The notes under the pieces are model-generated. The model did no database searches. It saw only the letters and a program-made list of their open reading frames with translations, and had not been told where the DNA came from. A stretch of DNA of 64,000 bases from G963678445 sp963678445. GTDB lineage: Bacteria > Hydrogenedentota > Hydrogenedentia > Hydrogenedentales > G963678445. The DNA is taken from contig OY782877.1 of NCBI GenBank assembly GCA_963678445.1, positions 3,596,001-3,660,000 on the forward strand, given 5' to 3'. Within the stretch, counting starts at the first letter, position 1; each line of letters opens with the position of its first letter. The position numbers and the translations under genes are program-made. This document shows positions 13,846 to 23,229 of the stretch, one piece after another.

Positions 13846-15927
13846 ATGGCTGTGGACGACGTCAACTACCGATTGTTGAGCGACGAGCCGGGCGGTGAAT
13901 TCGGACGCAAGGATGAACTTCGATTTTCTCCCGCTGCTGAAGTTCTGACCGGTGCCGCGCTACAGGCGCGCAATCCCATCACCATCGGGGTCTTTGGGAA
14001 TTGGGGCACAGGCAAGACTTCTTTCATGCGCCTCATGGAGGGGATGGTTAACGAGCGCGGAAGAGTTGTGGATCTGCCAGAAAAGAAAGGCAAAGATGTC
14101 TCGATAAAGGCAGCTCAACTTGAGGACGCAGCGATTCCGGTCTGGTTTAACGCCTGGCAGTATGAGCGGGAAGAGCACCTGATTATTCCTCTGATTGCCA
14201 CAATCGCCCGGGAAATTGAGCTGCGACGGAAGAAGTGGGGGGACATCAAACTCAGCGACGATGTTGAGGACGCTGTCCAGGTCGCCTTTGAAAGCCTGAA
14301 AAGGGGCAGCAAAGACCTTTATGATCGGCTTCGTGCTGCACTGTACGGGATTTCTGTAAAAGGTAAACTACCGGTTCCCCTACCGGGCGGACTCGAAATC
14401 GGCGCGTCGGTCAAGGATATGGTCGAGCGCTACGAAACCATCACCCAGGACACGCTGATGGCCCGCAGTCTCTACTTTGACGCGTTCGATAAGTTGCGTG
14501 AACTGGCCCGGCAACCAGAAGAAGAAGTAAAGCGTCCTCAGATTGTTGTCTTTATAGACGACCTGGATCGCTGTTTCCCGGAGAAGGCGGTCAACCTGCT
14601 GGAGAGCGTCAAACTCATTCTGCATTTGCCCGGTTTCGCCTTTGTGCTGGGAATTTATCCTGAAATCATTGAAGAATTCGTCCGAAACAAGTATCTTTCC
14701 CAGTACCCGCTGGCGGCCATGAAGGCAATGGGAGAGGGGAAAGAGGGAAGTGAAAACCATCTGTGTAAACGGATGAACGAATATCTGCTGTACTTCGATA
14801 AGTACCTCGAAAAAATCGTGCAGGTCGCTCATCTCGTGCCCCAACGTGAACCGGATGAAATGCATCAGTACATTCTACAGCTCCTGGCGGATGCGCAAAT
14901 CGACGGGGAATTCATCCCCGATGAGATGAATGAGGCCGAAAGAAGCGAATTACTTGAGGTGATTGCCGAAGTAGGGGAACGCAATCCACGAAGCATTGTC
15001 CGGAGAATTAATAGATTCATTGTCAAGTGGCGAATCATCAACAGCGAGAGGAGTGACAATGAGGAAGCATGCTCTATCCTGGCGCTGGTGGTGAATGAAA
15101 AGGCCGGCGACAAGAAGTACAGCGACTTTCGCGGTGACCTGAACGTGTCTGTCAATGGAGGGAATGAAGCCGAAAGAAAGCTCGGGGCGTTTCTGGCGGA
15201 TGAGCTTGGGAAGCCTGGCATGCAAAACGCCCCTGCGCACCGCGATAGAATCCAGATCTTGCGCGATGCGGAAAACGAACTGGCCTGTGATGAGGTCAGA
15301 AAAAAACGTGTTGCTTCAGCCATCAGCACCCTTGAAAATGATCCCGGCCTTTTGAATGTGCTTCGAACCAATGCAGGCCTGCAATGGCTCCGGGAAAAAG
15401 AATTCCGCGAAAATCTCCACGAGAAGGCAGGCGAACCGCAGTCCTCCAAAACCGCCCGGAAAGAAGAAGCGGATTCAGAAGAGCCACGGGAGAATATGAG
15501 AAAGACCGGCGACGACGCCATCCGCGAACTGCTTCCATTCGGCGGGCCGGGTGCCGCGCCGGTTGCTTACATAATCGTCGGTGACCCGCCCGAAGGCATC
15601 GTGGTCGTAGCTGATGGCATCCATACGCCGGAGCATCCGCTTCTTGAAGTACAGCCCGCGCGCCGCCGGTTTGCCCCGGCTGGGCAATTTCTTGATGCGC
15701 GTGAAGAAGTAGCTGGCGCCGCCCGTGTCCATGTCGGCCTCGGGCGACATGCCGCCCGGCGGGATGCCGATACGCATCTTCTCGACGGTGCTCACCATGG
15801 CGCCGTTGTTTTCCAGCACGGTCTCGATGAAGGTGTCCATCCGCGCGCCGTCCGTCAGCTTGTGGAACAGCGCGTGCCCCTTCATTTCCCGCTCCAGATC
15901 CTCATCGGACAGATCGAAGCTGATTGA
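13846..15927 (+). CDS. KAP-family P-loop NTPase with antisense read-through at its 3' end
   Basis: 693 aa. Walker A is GVFGNWGTGKTS near residue 45 and Walker B is IVVFIDDLDRCFPEKAVNLL near residue 230; WFNAWQYEREEHLIIPLIAT and RNPRSIVRRINRFIV complete the KAP signature. KAP NTPases are membrane-linked or partner-dependent ATPases common in phage defence. The real protein probably ended near residue 555. From about 15515 the frame runs antisense through a truncated phage gene, so the last about 135 residues are not homologous sequence. The insertion is bounded by two truncated backbone genes. No partner effector domain is fused, unlike the KAP-TIR protein at 40944. Confidence 0.85.
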   Translation: MAVDDVNYRLLSDEPGGEFGRKDELRFSPAAEVLTGAALQARNPITIGVFGNWGTGKTSFMRLMEGMVNERGRVVDLPEKKGKDVSIKAAQLEDAAIPVWFNAWQYEREEHLIIPLIATIAREIELRRKKWGDIKLSDDVEDAVQVAFESLKRGSKDLYDRLRAALYGISVKGKLPVPLPGGLEIGASVKDMVERYETITQDTLMARSLYFDAFDKLRELARQPEEEVKRPQIVVFIDDLDRCFPEKAVNLLESVKLILHLPGFAFVLGIYPEIIEEFVRNKYLSQYPLAAMKAMGEGKEGSENHLCKRMNEYLLYFDKYLEKIVQVAHLVPQREPDEMHQYILQLLADAQIDGEFIPDEMNEAERSELLEVIAEVGERNPRSIVRRINRFIVKWRIINSERSDNEEACSILALVVNEKAGDKKYSDFRGDLNVSVNGGNEAERKLGAFLADELGKPGMQNAPAHRDRIQILRDAENELACDEVRKKRVASAISTLENDPGLLNVLRTNAGLQWLREKEFRENLHEKAGEPQSSKTARKEEADSEEPRENMRKTGDDAIRELLPFGGPGAAPVAYIIVGDPPEGIVVVADGIHTPEHPLLEVQPARRRFAPAGQFLDAREEVAGAARVHVGLGRHAARRDADTHLLDGAHHGAVVFQHGLDEGVHPRAVRQLVEQRVPLHFPLQILIGQIEAD

Positions 15928-15936
15928 CAGCCCCAT
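15475..15936 (-). pseudogene. Phage structural protein, N-terminal fragment
   Basis: From ATG 15936: MGLSISFDLSDEDLEREMKG, MVSTVEKMRIGIPPGGMSPE and KRMLRRMDAISYDHDAFGRV. The part up to FADG (about 15520) looks genuine. The rest is antisense KAP sequence, so the C-terminus is lost. Its place beside the minor head and tail genes suggests a head or head-tail protein. The family is not recognised. Confidence 0.55.
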
Positions 15937-16045
15937 GCCGATCTATGCATAATCCAAAAAATAATAAAGGTCGGTTAAGTGTAATTCGCGCAAAGAAATG
16001 CGCTTATAGTGCTCAATTCAGGAAATGTATAGAAGGACGGAACTC

Positions 16046-18760
16046 ATGGCAATAATCGACAGGGATTTGGTGCGTGCAATCAACTCCGGACGCTGCTTTG
16101 CGCTTGTTGGCGCGGGACCTTCTTGCGAGATTGGGCTGCCGTCGTGGAGCAAGCTTGCTCAAGACGCCATATCTCTTTTGGATGCCACAAGCCATGCCGC
16201 CGTCATTGATCGTTGCCAAAAGCTGCATGTGAACAGTGATTATCCAGCTGTCTTCTCGCAGATCGAGAAAGCAATCGGGATAGATCCACTGCTTGAATAT
16301 GTAACAAGGTCTTTTCCTCAAATGAACGGCAACGGCGAAATATATTCATATCTTGCTCGCTGGCCGTTTGCCGTTTATCTAACCACAAATTATGATGACT
16401 GTCTGAGCCAGCGACTTCAAAGGGAAAACCTTTCTTTTCCAACCAAACATAATTCGCAGAATGATTTTCGGACGTTGCGCGCGGATGGCAAGGGAGTCAT
16501 TTACAAAATTCATGGCGACTGCTCAACGCCGGACGATATTGTCTTGACTTCCGAGCAATACGAAGCATTTCGCCAATTGCAGGATAGGAACTACTGGCGT
16601 GAGAAGATTCGTTCCGTGCTTCACATGGTCAGCTTGGTTCTGGTGGGATATAGCGCATCCGATCCCGATTTCAAGGATCAACTGGCGCTAGCAAAGGATC
16701 TCGCATCGCCTGATCATCCGATCTTCATGTTCGCCACGGAAATTTCAACAAACGACATCAAGCAGTACTTTCAGGAATACAATATCCGGATCATCCCTTA
16801 CAAGAATCCCGATGGCACTCACGGGCAATTACATCGAGTGCTTCGGCGATACGATCCTTTCATTGCCAAACGTGGAACGCCGCATCTAGGCCAGGATCCA
16901 ATCGATGAGTTTAAGGCCAACCTTGCCTCTTCGATCCACCTCTTCACGCGACTCAACCTTTTAGGCGGGAACGATACGTGCCTCAAGAAGTCATATGAAG
17001 CGCTGATCGCAAGCGAACTTGGCAATTGTACGGATGGCGAAACCACCTTGCTTTCCGATCTTCAAACAGCACTTGCGAGCAGAATCGGCGTCCAACATCT
17101 CGATCCCGGTACGGTCCAGATGGCTCTCGAATCTCTTCATGGTCGTGGTTATGTCGAATTCAGCGCAAATGAGAATCAATACTCACTCAGCGCATCGGGG
17201 CGTGAAAAGCTCGAAGAGACAAAAGCGGAGCGCGCGCTTCGAGAAGATAAATTCGCTGGAGCATGCCGACTGTTTTTACAGAAGGAGCACCCAGCGCTTG
17301 ATGCACCCGCTCAAGATGGAGTGATCCGACAGTTGCAAGAGGGATTGGTACGCGCGTTCGAGAAACGCGGCTTGGAAATGGCTCAAGCCACATTCGGGCA
17401 TAATACAATCGATCTTTCGGCAGCCACGGATATTCTCGAAGTTGTCAACAAGCAGAGCTCGACTATCCCCGATGACAACGCTCGCGCGGCCTGTGCGGAC
17501 CTGATGCTGGAAGTGCTGCTTCAGCCGAATCAGGAGATGAAGGAGAGAATCGCCGATCTTTCACAAGGTTATTTTTCCTATCATGCACTGGGTCTCGATC
17601 CATCTTGCAGTGATGAACGCCTGAGAATGGCAAAGAAAAAAGTCTGGATACTCGATTCCAGTATCATTCTTCCTATTCTTGCAGAGGACTGCGTGAATCA
17701 TGAGTTTGCCCAGGATCTCTTGAACAAGATGAAGGCGCAGGAACTTCGGCTTGTTACCACTGGCCGGTTGTTTGACGAGGTGATCGATCATGCGTTCTGG
17801 GCGATCAGAAACTTCAAGGACGCCAAGGCCGATTCCACCAATTTGCTTCAAGCCGCGTCGGGCGGGCCGGGCTATAAACAAAATCTTTTTATCGACGGTT
17901 ATGTGAAGTGGGCTGCAGGACAAGGAGTACCCTCACTGGAATCATATTTCCGAGCGGTCCTTGGAGATGAATACGAAAACGATACGGGTAACTGCGTGAA
18001 GGAACAGATCACGAAGTTTGGCATAGAGATCGTTGAATTTTCGAATTGGCCCGAATTCAAGCAAGAGCAATGGGGTGATCGAAGAGAGGTCGAAGGAAAG
18101 ATCGTGCAATTACGTAATGAGCTAGGAACATATCGAAGTGATGAGCAGTGTAGAGCGGAAGCGGAAGTGCTGATTCTCTGTGAAAATCAGAAAGCAGGAT
18201 TCCTTTCTCAGAGCGGTATTCTTGATTCAATCGACCAGAATAGGTCACGCATCACATGGAAGCCAGAATCCATGTACCGCTTTTTGGCGACATTTTCCTC
18301 CGCTCCGCCGAGCGAAGACCTGCTTTATGAGTCCATGGTCCAAGATTTCTATTATAGCGGATTCGATATCGTTAATCGGGACGCTCTGAAGCAATATTTT
18401 GCGGAACCTGTGCGGCAATCGCGCATGAACCTGGATGAAGAGAAGGACAGATACGAACAAGCGCTTGGAAGCGCGGAGTACAGAAGAGAGCGCAACGGGT
18501 TTGATAATGTGCCTGATGTGCAGAAACCGTTCTACTCGCTGCAATTCGCGCACCTCGTTGCACGGAAGGAAGGCGAAAAGCGGATTGCGGCTGAAGCGCG
18601 CGCGCGCCGGGCCGAAGAGACGAAACAACTTACTGACGAAGACCGTAAAGAACTTGAACGCCTCAAAGCGAAAGAGGCCGAGAAGAGACGTCAGAACAAG
18701 AGAAAGCAGCGCCGCCAGCAAAGCCAGAAGAAGAAAGGTAAGCGGCGAAAGAAGAAGTAG
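16046..18760 (+). CDS. SIR2-like NADase fused to a PIN-like domain, candidate defence protein
   Basis: 904 aa from ATG 16046, chosen because AAGGA precedes it; an in-frame ATG also lies at 16025. Residues 1-250 are SIR2-like: FALVGAGPSCEIGLPSWSKL, a TTNYDD motif with the NAD-site Asn, the IHGD motif with the catalytic His, and LVLVGYSASDPDF. Residues about 310-395 look like a winged helix (FRAME: TLLSDLQTALASRIGVQHLD, GRGYVEFS). Residues about 530-690 resemble a PIN domain (KKVWILDSSIILPILAEDCV). The C-terminal about 45 residues are very Lys/Arg rich. SIR2 domains deplete NAD in several abortive-infection systems. The combination with a PIN-like domain is unfamiliar to me. It stands alone, with no partner gene. 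Confidence 0.75.
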   Translation: MAIIDRDLVRAINSGRCFALVGAGPSCEIGLPSWSKLAQDAISLLDATSHAAVIDRCQKLHVNSDYPAVFSQIEKAIGIDPLLEYVTRSFPQMNGNGEIYSYLARWPFAVYLTTNYDDCLSQRLQRENLSFPTKHNSQNDFRTLRADGKGVIYKIHGDCSTPDDIVLTSEQYEAFRQLQDRNYWREKIRSVLHMVSLVLVGYSASDPDFKDQLALAKDLASPDHPIFMFATEISTNDIKQYFQEYNIRIIPYKNPDGTHGQLHRVLRRYDPFIAKRGTPHLGQDPIDEFKANLASSIHLFTRLNLLGGNDTCLKKSYEALIASELGNCTDGETTLLSDLQTALASRIGVQHLDPGTVQMALESLHGRGYVEFSANENQYSLSASGREKLEETKAERALREDKFAGACRLFLQKEHPALDAPAQDGVIRQLQEGLVRAFEKRGLEMAQATFGHNTIDLSAATDILEVVNKQSSTIPDDNARAACADLMLEVLLQPNQEMKERIADLSQGYFSYHALGLDPSCSDERLRMAKKKVWILDSSIILPILAEDCVNHEFAQDLLNKMKAQELRLVTTGRLFDEVIDHAFWAIRNFKDAKADSTNLLQAASGGPGYKQNLFIDGYVKWAAGQGVPSLESYFRAVLGDEYENDTGNCVKEQITKFGIEIVEFSNWPEFKQEQWGDRREVEGKIVQLRNELGTYRSDEQCRAEAEVLILCENQKAGFLSQSGILDSIDQNRSRITWKPESMYRFLATFSSAPPSEDLLYESMVQDFYYSGFDIVNRDALKQYFAEPVRQSRMNLDEEKDRYEQALGSAEYRRERNGFDNVPDVQKPFYSLQFAHLVARKEGEKRIAAEARARRAEETKQLTDEDRKELERLKAKEAEKRRQNKRKQRRQQSQKKKGKRRKKK

Positions 18761-18820
18761 TTGGACTCATTTCGTTTTCTATGAGCGCAGCGTTGATATA
18801 GGAAAAATCTCAATCTCTCG

Positions 18821-19967
18821 CTAAGACACCTGCGCTTTCTTCGCCGCGGCCTGTTGTGCCTGTTGCTGGACCTGCTGGGCCATCTGCTGCCCCGCCTTCT
18901 TCTGCAGCGCCTCGACGAGTTGCTGCTTGTTCTTCAGCACGCCGATGCCGTGTTTCGCCTTGGCCGCCGCGAGTTCCTGCCCCATGAGGCCCGCGTGGTC
19001 TTTGCTTGGTTCGAGCTTGTCTAGGAGGGCGATGCTGTCCTCCTTGGTCATGTTGAGCGAGATGCCCTGCTCCTTGGCCATCTCCTTGAGTTGCGCGGCG
19101 GTGAGGTTGTCCAGGTCCGGCAATGGCGGCAGACCAGCCTGCTCCTGGGCAATAGCCTTGGCCTGCAGCAACGCCGCCTGCTTCTGTGCGAGGAGTTCGG
19201 CCAGTTCCGATTTCGTGCGGAGCAGCCCGATCTTGTGTTGCTTCAGCTTCGCCTTGAGCGCCTCGCCCGCCAGCCCGCTCGTGGAACTTGAGCCGCCCCA
19301 TGTTGTGCGCCCGCAGGACTTCCGTCCGGACGATCATCTCCATGCGGTATTGCGCTTTGCTGAAGACCCGCGTTCCCGCCTGGCGGAAGGAATCCTTGTC
19401 CTCGATGACCGCGCCGAGGTCGCGCACGATGTCGCCCGCGCCCTTGCCCGTGGCGATGCCGGTGAGCAGCGTGCGCTTGATGCCGTCGGCCAGTTCGCGA
19501 TGGACGTCACCCGCAAGCGTCAGGTTGTACTGCGCGAGGAAATCGAGGGCGTTCGTGTCCACGATGGTGAAGCACTTCGTGGCGAGCTTGTCGATGCCGC
19601 CCGGCGTGAGGTCTTTGTAAAAGGGCAGGGCCGCATCCGCCAACTCACCGATGCCACCGCCGATACCGTTGCGGAAGGCGTCCCTGGTGCTGCGCCGCCA
19701 GACCAGGGTCTGCTCGCGCTTCAGCCGCGCGAGGCTGTCCGCGATTTCCGCCTGGAGCTTCTTCAGGCCCTTCAACGCCGCGAGCTTGTTGTCCGGAAGC
19801 GAGGCCGGCGGACCGTGCTGGCGGATGCTCGTTTTTACCTCATCCTCGGCCTGCTTGAGCGCCTGCGTGAGTTGCGCCGTGACCTGGGCGGTGTACCGGT
19901 CGCGCGACATCAGCGCCTTTTGGGTTGCCGTCCGAATATGTGTTTTCAGATCGGCCGGCATGAGCAT
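18821..19967 (-). pseudogene. Minor head (SPP1 gp7/Mu F-like) protein with C-terminal SAP-like repeats, frameshifted
   Basis: From ATG 19967: residues 10-240 hold a helical leader, GIKRTLLTGIATGKGAGDIV, DSFRQAGTRVFSKAQYRMEM and IVRTEVLRAHNMGRLKFHE. This is the Mu F/SPP1 gp7 minor head signature. Around 19275 the frame shifts by one base. In the other frame a natural C-terminus follows to 18821, with KSELAELLAQKQAALLQAKA, NLTAAQLKEMAKEQGISLNM and a Gln/Ala-rich tail. Two units resemble SAP/HeH-type DNA-binding motifs. Read unshifted, the frame would end in a meaningless Gly/Arg-rich tail. Confidence 0.72.
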
Positions 19968-19990
19968 GTTTTCTCGATGGGCAGCGCTGT

Positions 19991-20020
19991 TTGCCGCATG
20001 GTACCGAAAAATGGTATCAT
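19991..20020 (+). promoter_or_regulatory. Promoter of hicAB (third pair)
   Basis: TTGCCG at 19991-19996, 18-bp spacer, TATCAT at 20015-20020. The predicted +1 is at the GTG start (20028), another possibly leaderless toxin mRNA. Confidence 0.45.
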
Positions 20021-20027
20021 CGGATGT

Positions 20028-20282
20028 GTGAACAATAAACACCGAAAAACATTGGCGGCTATTTTTGCAAAGAATCCGGGGAATAATCTTCGGTGGGGTG
20101 ATGTGGAAGCATTGCTTATGGCCTTGAATGCTCGGCGTGTTGAGGGTGCAGGTTCAAGGGTGACGTTTTTGCTGAACGATGTAATGGCGACATTCCATCG
20201 CCCCCATCCGGAACCCACGGTGCGTAAGGGTGCGCTCAAAGCGGTGCGTATTTTTCTGAGTGAAGCGGGGATTAAGCCATGA
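20028..20282 (+). CDS. HicA toxin (third pair)
   Basis: 84 aa from GTG 20028. The sequence HRKTLAAIFAKNPGNNLRWG, DVEALLMALNARRVEGAGSR, VTFLLNDVMATFHRPHP and GALKAVRIFLSEAGI is the typical chromosomal HicA that pairs with HicB-RHH. The catalytic position lies in GSRVTF rather than GSHV, as in this subfamily. It overlaps hicB by 4 bp. Confidence 0.85.
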   Translation: MNNKHRKTLAAIFAKNPGNNLRWGDVEALLMALNARRVEGAGSRVTFLLNDVMATFHRPHPEPTVRKGALKAVRIFLSEAGIKP

Positions 20283-20620
20283 ACACTATGCAATATGAAG
20301 ACTATCAGGCTACTATCGAGTTCGACGAACAGGATGACTGCTTTTACGGTATCGTCACGAATACACGGGATGTACTCCATTTTGAGGGTAACTCGGTGCG
20401 CGAATTGAAGCGTGCATTTAAGGCTACGATTCATGCTTACCGCGATGCCTGTGAAAAACTGGGACGTGAACCACAACGCCCCTTTTCCGGAAAGTTCCAG
20501 ACGCGGGTCTCGCCGGAGTTGCACAGGAGTGCTGCCGCCGCCGCACGGCAATCTGGTAAGAGCCTTAACGCTTTTGTCAGCACGGCCATTGTTCATGAGA
20601 TTGAACGCATCGGCGCATAA
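20279..20620 (+). CDS. HicB antitoxin with C-terminal RHH domain (third pair)
   Basis: 113 aa. The core YQATIEFDEQDDCFYGIVTN, then EGNSVRELKRAFKATIHAYR, is followed by a ribbon-helix-helix segment, KFQTRVSPELHRSAAAAARQ and SGKSLNAFVSTAIVHEI. The RHH part would bind the operon promoter. Order hicA-hicB is the reverse of the first two pairs in this window, so this is an independent acquisition. It separates the portal and minor head genes. Confidence 0.9.
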   Translation: MNTMQYEDYQATIEFDEQDDCFYGIVTNTRDVLHFEGNSVRELKRAFKATIHAYRDACEKLGREPQRPFSGKFQTRVSPELHRSAAAAARQSGKSLNAFVSTAIVHEIERIGA

Positions 20621-20652
20621 CGCCGACACGTCCTGATGGGAGTCCCAAAGCA

Positions 20653-22144
20653 TCAACAGATCTCACGCCGGTCCAGAAAGCGGCATGCGGGCGCATCAAA
20701 GGCGCGGTCGGTATCGTGGACCCGGCAGTGGTTCGCGTCACCGTCGAGGTGCGAACATTCGTCGCATATCGCGCCGGCCGCCGATGCTGAGGACTGCGTG
20801 CCCGGAAAGGACGCGTCCGCCGACGGTGTGCCGATGTGCGCCTCCTTGGGCAGGCCCAGCATCTCCTGCGCCCGCTCGACACTCATGATGCCCGCCATCA
20901 CCATGTCTACGATGGGCTTGACCAGCTTTTCGTCGAACAGGTCGATGGTCTTGCCCTCGGTGGCCCGGTTCGAGGTCCATCTTGAGTTGGAGGCTCGACC
21001 GGCTGATAAGCTTGCGGTCGTAGAGCTCCAGCAGCAGCCGCTTCATGTCCACGGCGTCGCTGGGATCGAGGTCGTTGAAGAGGTACTGCAGGCTCTTGTC
21101 CCCGTGGCCGTGCAGTTCCATCCAGTCGTCAAAGACCCAGTCGAGCAGTGCGCGTGCCGCCTGCTTGATTTCCCGGATCATAATCATCATCTTTTGCATC
21201 CTCACGGAGGCGGTCGCGAAGTTGGGACCGTCGCCGGTCACGAGTGATCGTGACAGACCGAGCGCCACGACAATGTCTTCCTTCACCTCCTTCACCTTGT
21301 CCTCGACCTTGAGCACCTGTCCCTCGGTTCCGTGGGTCTCGACGGTGATGTAGAAGGGCACGACAAGTCCGCTTTTGAGATCCATCTTGTTGACCATGTC
21401 GCGGACCTGTTCGAGCATGCGCTGGTCGGGCATGACCATCTTCTGGCCAAAGGCGCCGCCCACCTTGAGCAGGCGGAAGGGCGTGGTCCACCGCTTGGCA
21501 ATGGCCTGTTCCGCGCGGCGGTAGTCGCGGAGCAGCTCGATGGATTGAAACGCGGGCAGTACGAGCGAATTGCCACGGGGAGAAAAGGCCGGTGCATCCC
21601 ACTTGAGGTGGATCACCTGCTCCACCGGCAGGTCCATGACTTCGTCCCCGGCGGATTTATCCTCGGCGAACTGGCGGACCTCGATAAGTTCGCCCTGGGC
21701 ATACTTGATCTTTACCGACACGGGATTGACGCAGACGAGTTCGTCGATGTCCTTCCCGGTCTCGGCATAGCGTTTGAAGCCGACGGCATCGCCCTTCACG
21801 AGCAACTGCAGAATCATGTCCTTCACGAACCGCGACACGCGGAGCCGCCACGCCGCCTCGATGGCCTCATCCTTCAGCGACTCATCATCCGAGGAGAGCT
21901 TGATTTCGTCGCCCACGGCGAAGGTGCGCCACGAATTGACGCAGTTTTTCACCAACGGCTCTTCGAGGTAATACTCCCACGCCTTGCGCGCCCGCTCCTC
22001 CCAGGTTGCCGGGATGGCTTCATTAGGATTGAGTCCCTTGAACACCGTCGAGTCCAGGGCCGCCGCCGTGCCCAATGGCGCATTTACGACACACTGCGCA
22101 GAAAGGGCAGATGTGGACCCATTGGAGTCGTTACGGGTTTCCAT
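20653..22144 (-). pseudogene. Phage portal protein, frameshifted near 20968
   Basis: From ATG 22144 with GGAGGAAG upstream. Segments are ATWEERARKAWEYYLEEPLV, KNCVNSWRTFAVGDEIKLSS, DMILQLLVKGDAVGFKRYAE, VIHLKWDAPAFSPRGNSLVL, LLRDYRRAEQAIAKRWTTPF and RMQKMMIMIREIKQAARALL, matching portal/phage connector proteins. After QLKMDLE the frame shifts one base. The alternative frame continues naturally with NRATEGKTIDLFDEKLVKPI, VDMVMAGIMSVERAQEMLGL and a Cys-containing tail, CDECSHLDGDANHCRVHDTD, to the stop at 20653. The unshifted frame ends at 20738 without similarity. Confidence 0.8.
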
Positions 22145-22220
22145 GTGGCTTCCTCCGGTAATGAACGACATTGCCGCACACACCCCTATCGGGAAAACGC
22201 GCGGAACCTCAAGGGTTACT

Positions 22221-22247
22221 TACCGGAGGAATCGAAAAACTGTCGGG
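22221..22247 (-). promoter_or_regulatory. Conserved 27-bp boundary motif, copy D
   Basis: TACCGGA, 13 bases, TGTCGGG on the plus strand, 77 bp upstream of the portal ATG on the minus strand, the same distance as copy B to the hub gene. Confidence 0.6.
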
Positions 22248-22268
22248 TGGGAAAGACGATTAAACTTG

Positions 22269-22366
22269 TTTGAGAACCCGCAAATCCCCAAAAGCGCCTT
22301 GACAAGGCCATTCGGGATGTGGCTCAATTTAGAGAAGATTGAAGATAATGTTCTCAAAATTGAGCC
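22269..22366 (+). promoter_or_regulatory. Promoter and nested inverted repeats upstream of the abiEi-like gene
   Basis: A TTGACA -35 at 22299-22304 lies before TGGCTCAATTT (22320-22330), which is mirrored by AAATTGAGCCA (22356-22366). An outer pair, TTTGAGAAC (22269-22277) and GTTCTCAAA (22350-22358), is also perfect. AbiEi proteins are known to repress by binding inverted repeats, so these are probable operators. Confidence 0.55.
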
Positions 22367-22374
22367 AAGCAGAT

Positions 22375-22974
22375 ATGAAGACGGTAAGAGAAAAAGTCCT
22401 GGATATCGCACGGAGCCAGTCCGTGTTCCGCGCGCGTGATGTGCGGGATGCGGGCGATCCAAGATCCACGCTATGCCGCATGGTCGCGCAGGGAGAACTC
22501 ATCCGGGTGGGAAGAGGACGCTATGCGCTTCCCGATGCGGAAGTCAGTGGGAAGCACTCTTTCGCCGAAGCGGCCAGACGCTATCCGGGAGGTGTAATCT
22601 GCCTGACCTCGGCGCTCTTCTTTCATGGAATCGGAACCCAGATGCCTTATGAAACCTGGATGATGCGACCGGATCGGAGGCTGACGCCGGACAGGGATTT
22701 TCCCATTCGTTTTGTGTATTGCACGGCGACGGCGTTTTCATATGGTATCGAGGCGCATGATATTGAGGGCACGGAAGTAAGCGTTTACGCACCCGCCAAG
22801 ACCGTTGCGGATTGCTTCAAGTATCGGAACAAGATTGGCCTGGACGTCGCCATTGAAGCCCTTCATGAGGGATGGCGCGCAAGGCGTTTCACCATGGACG
22901 AACTCTGGGAAGCGGCCAAGGTCTGCCGCGTCCAAAGCGTCATACAACCCTATGGGGAGATGCTCGTGCAATGA
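22375..22974 (+). CDS. AbiEi-like antitoxin/transcriptional regulator
   Basis: 199 aa from ATG 22375; an in-frame start at 22339 would overlap the operator. The N-terminal winged helix is REKVLDIARSQSVFRARDVR, DAGDPRSTLCRMVAQGELIR and VGRGRYALPD. The AbiEi core follows: RYPGGVICLTSALFFHGIGT, IEGTEVSVYAPAKTVADCFK and RNKIGLDVAIEALHEGWRAR. AbiEi neutralises the AbiEii nucleotidyltransferase toxin. The toxin gene downstream is only a remnant. Confidence 0.85.
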   Translation: MKTVREKVLDIARSQSVFRARDVRDAGDPRSTLCRMVAQGELIRVGRGRYALPDAEVSGKHSFAEAARRYPGGVICLTSALFFHGIGTQMPYETWMMRPDRRLTPDRDFPIRFVYCTATAFSYGIEAHDIEGTEVSVYAPAKTVADCFKYRNKIGLDVAIEALHEGWRARRFTMDELWEAAKVCRVQSVIQPYGEMLVQ

Positions 22975-23216
22975 AGGAACCGCTGAAAAATATGGGCGCG
23001 TCAGTTCGCGCCCGGCTTCTGTTACAAGTCTGCGAGTCTTTGGCGGAACCGAAAACGCGGAGCCGGGAAATCTCGGCGCTCAGCGAGGGGATGTCGGAAG
23101 TCGGCGGCACGATAGGAACCATCGTGAGCCGCCATGAGGAGGAACGCATCGAGACCGACAACGGAATCATTAACGTCGTTCCCGCGTGGCGGTTTCTTCT
23201 CGACATGCCGGACTAG
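22971..23216 (+). pseudogene. Remnant beginning as AbiEii toxin, then unrelated sequence
   Basis: 81 codons, start overlapping abiEi by 4 bp. The first 16 residues (MKEPLKNMGASVRARL) are the conserved AbiEii N-terminus, whose full length is about 250-300 aa. The remainder (TRSREISALSEGMSEVGGTI, then GTIVSRHEEERIETDNGIIN) is not AbiEii, and no nucleotidyltransferase GS motif is present. A deletion joined the toxin start to another coding fragment. Confidence 0.6.
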
Positions 23217-23229
23217 GGCGGATGATTCG

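Noticed and set aside
15516..15927. C-terminal 135 residues of the KAP protein as a functional domain
   Set aside because: They are the antisense translation of a phage gene fragment on the minus strand and arise only because the insertion removed the KAP stop codon.
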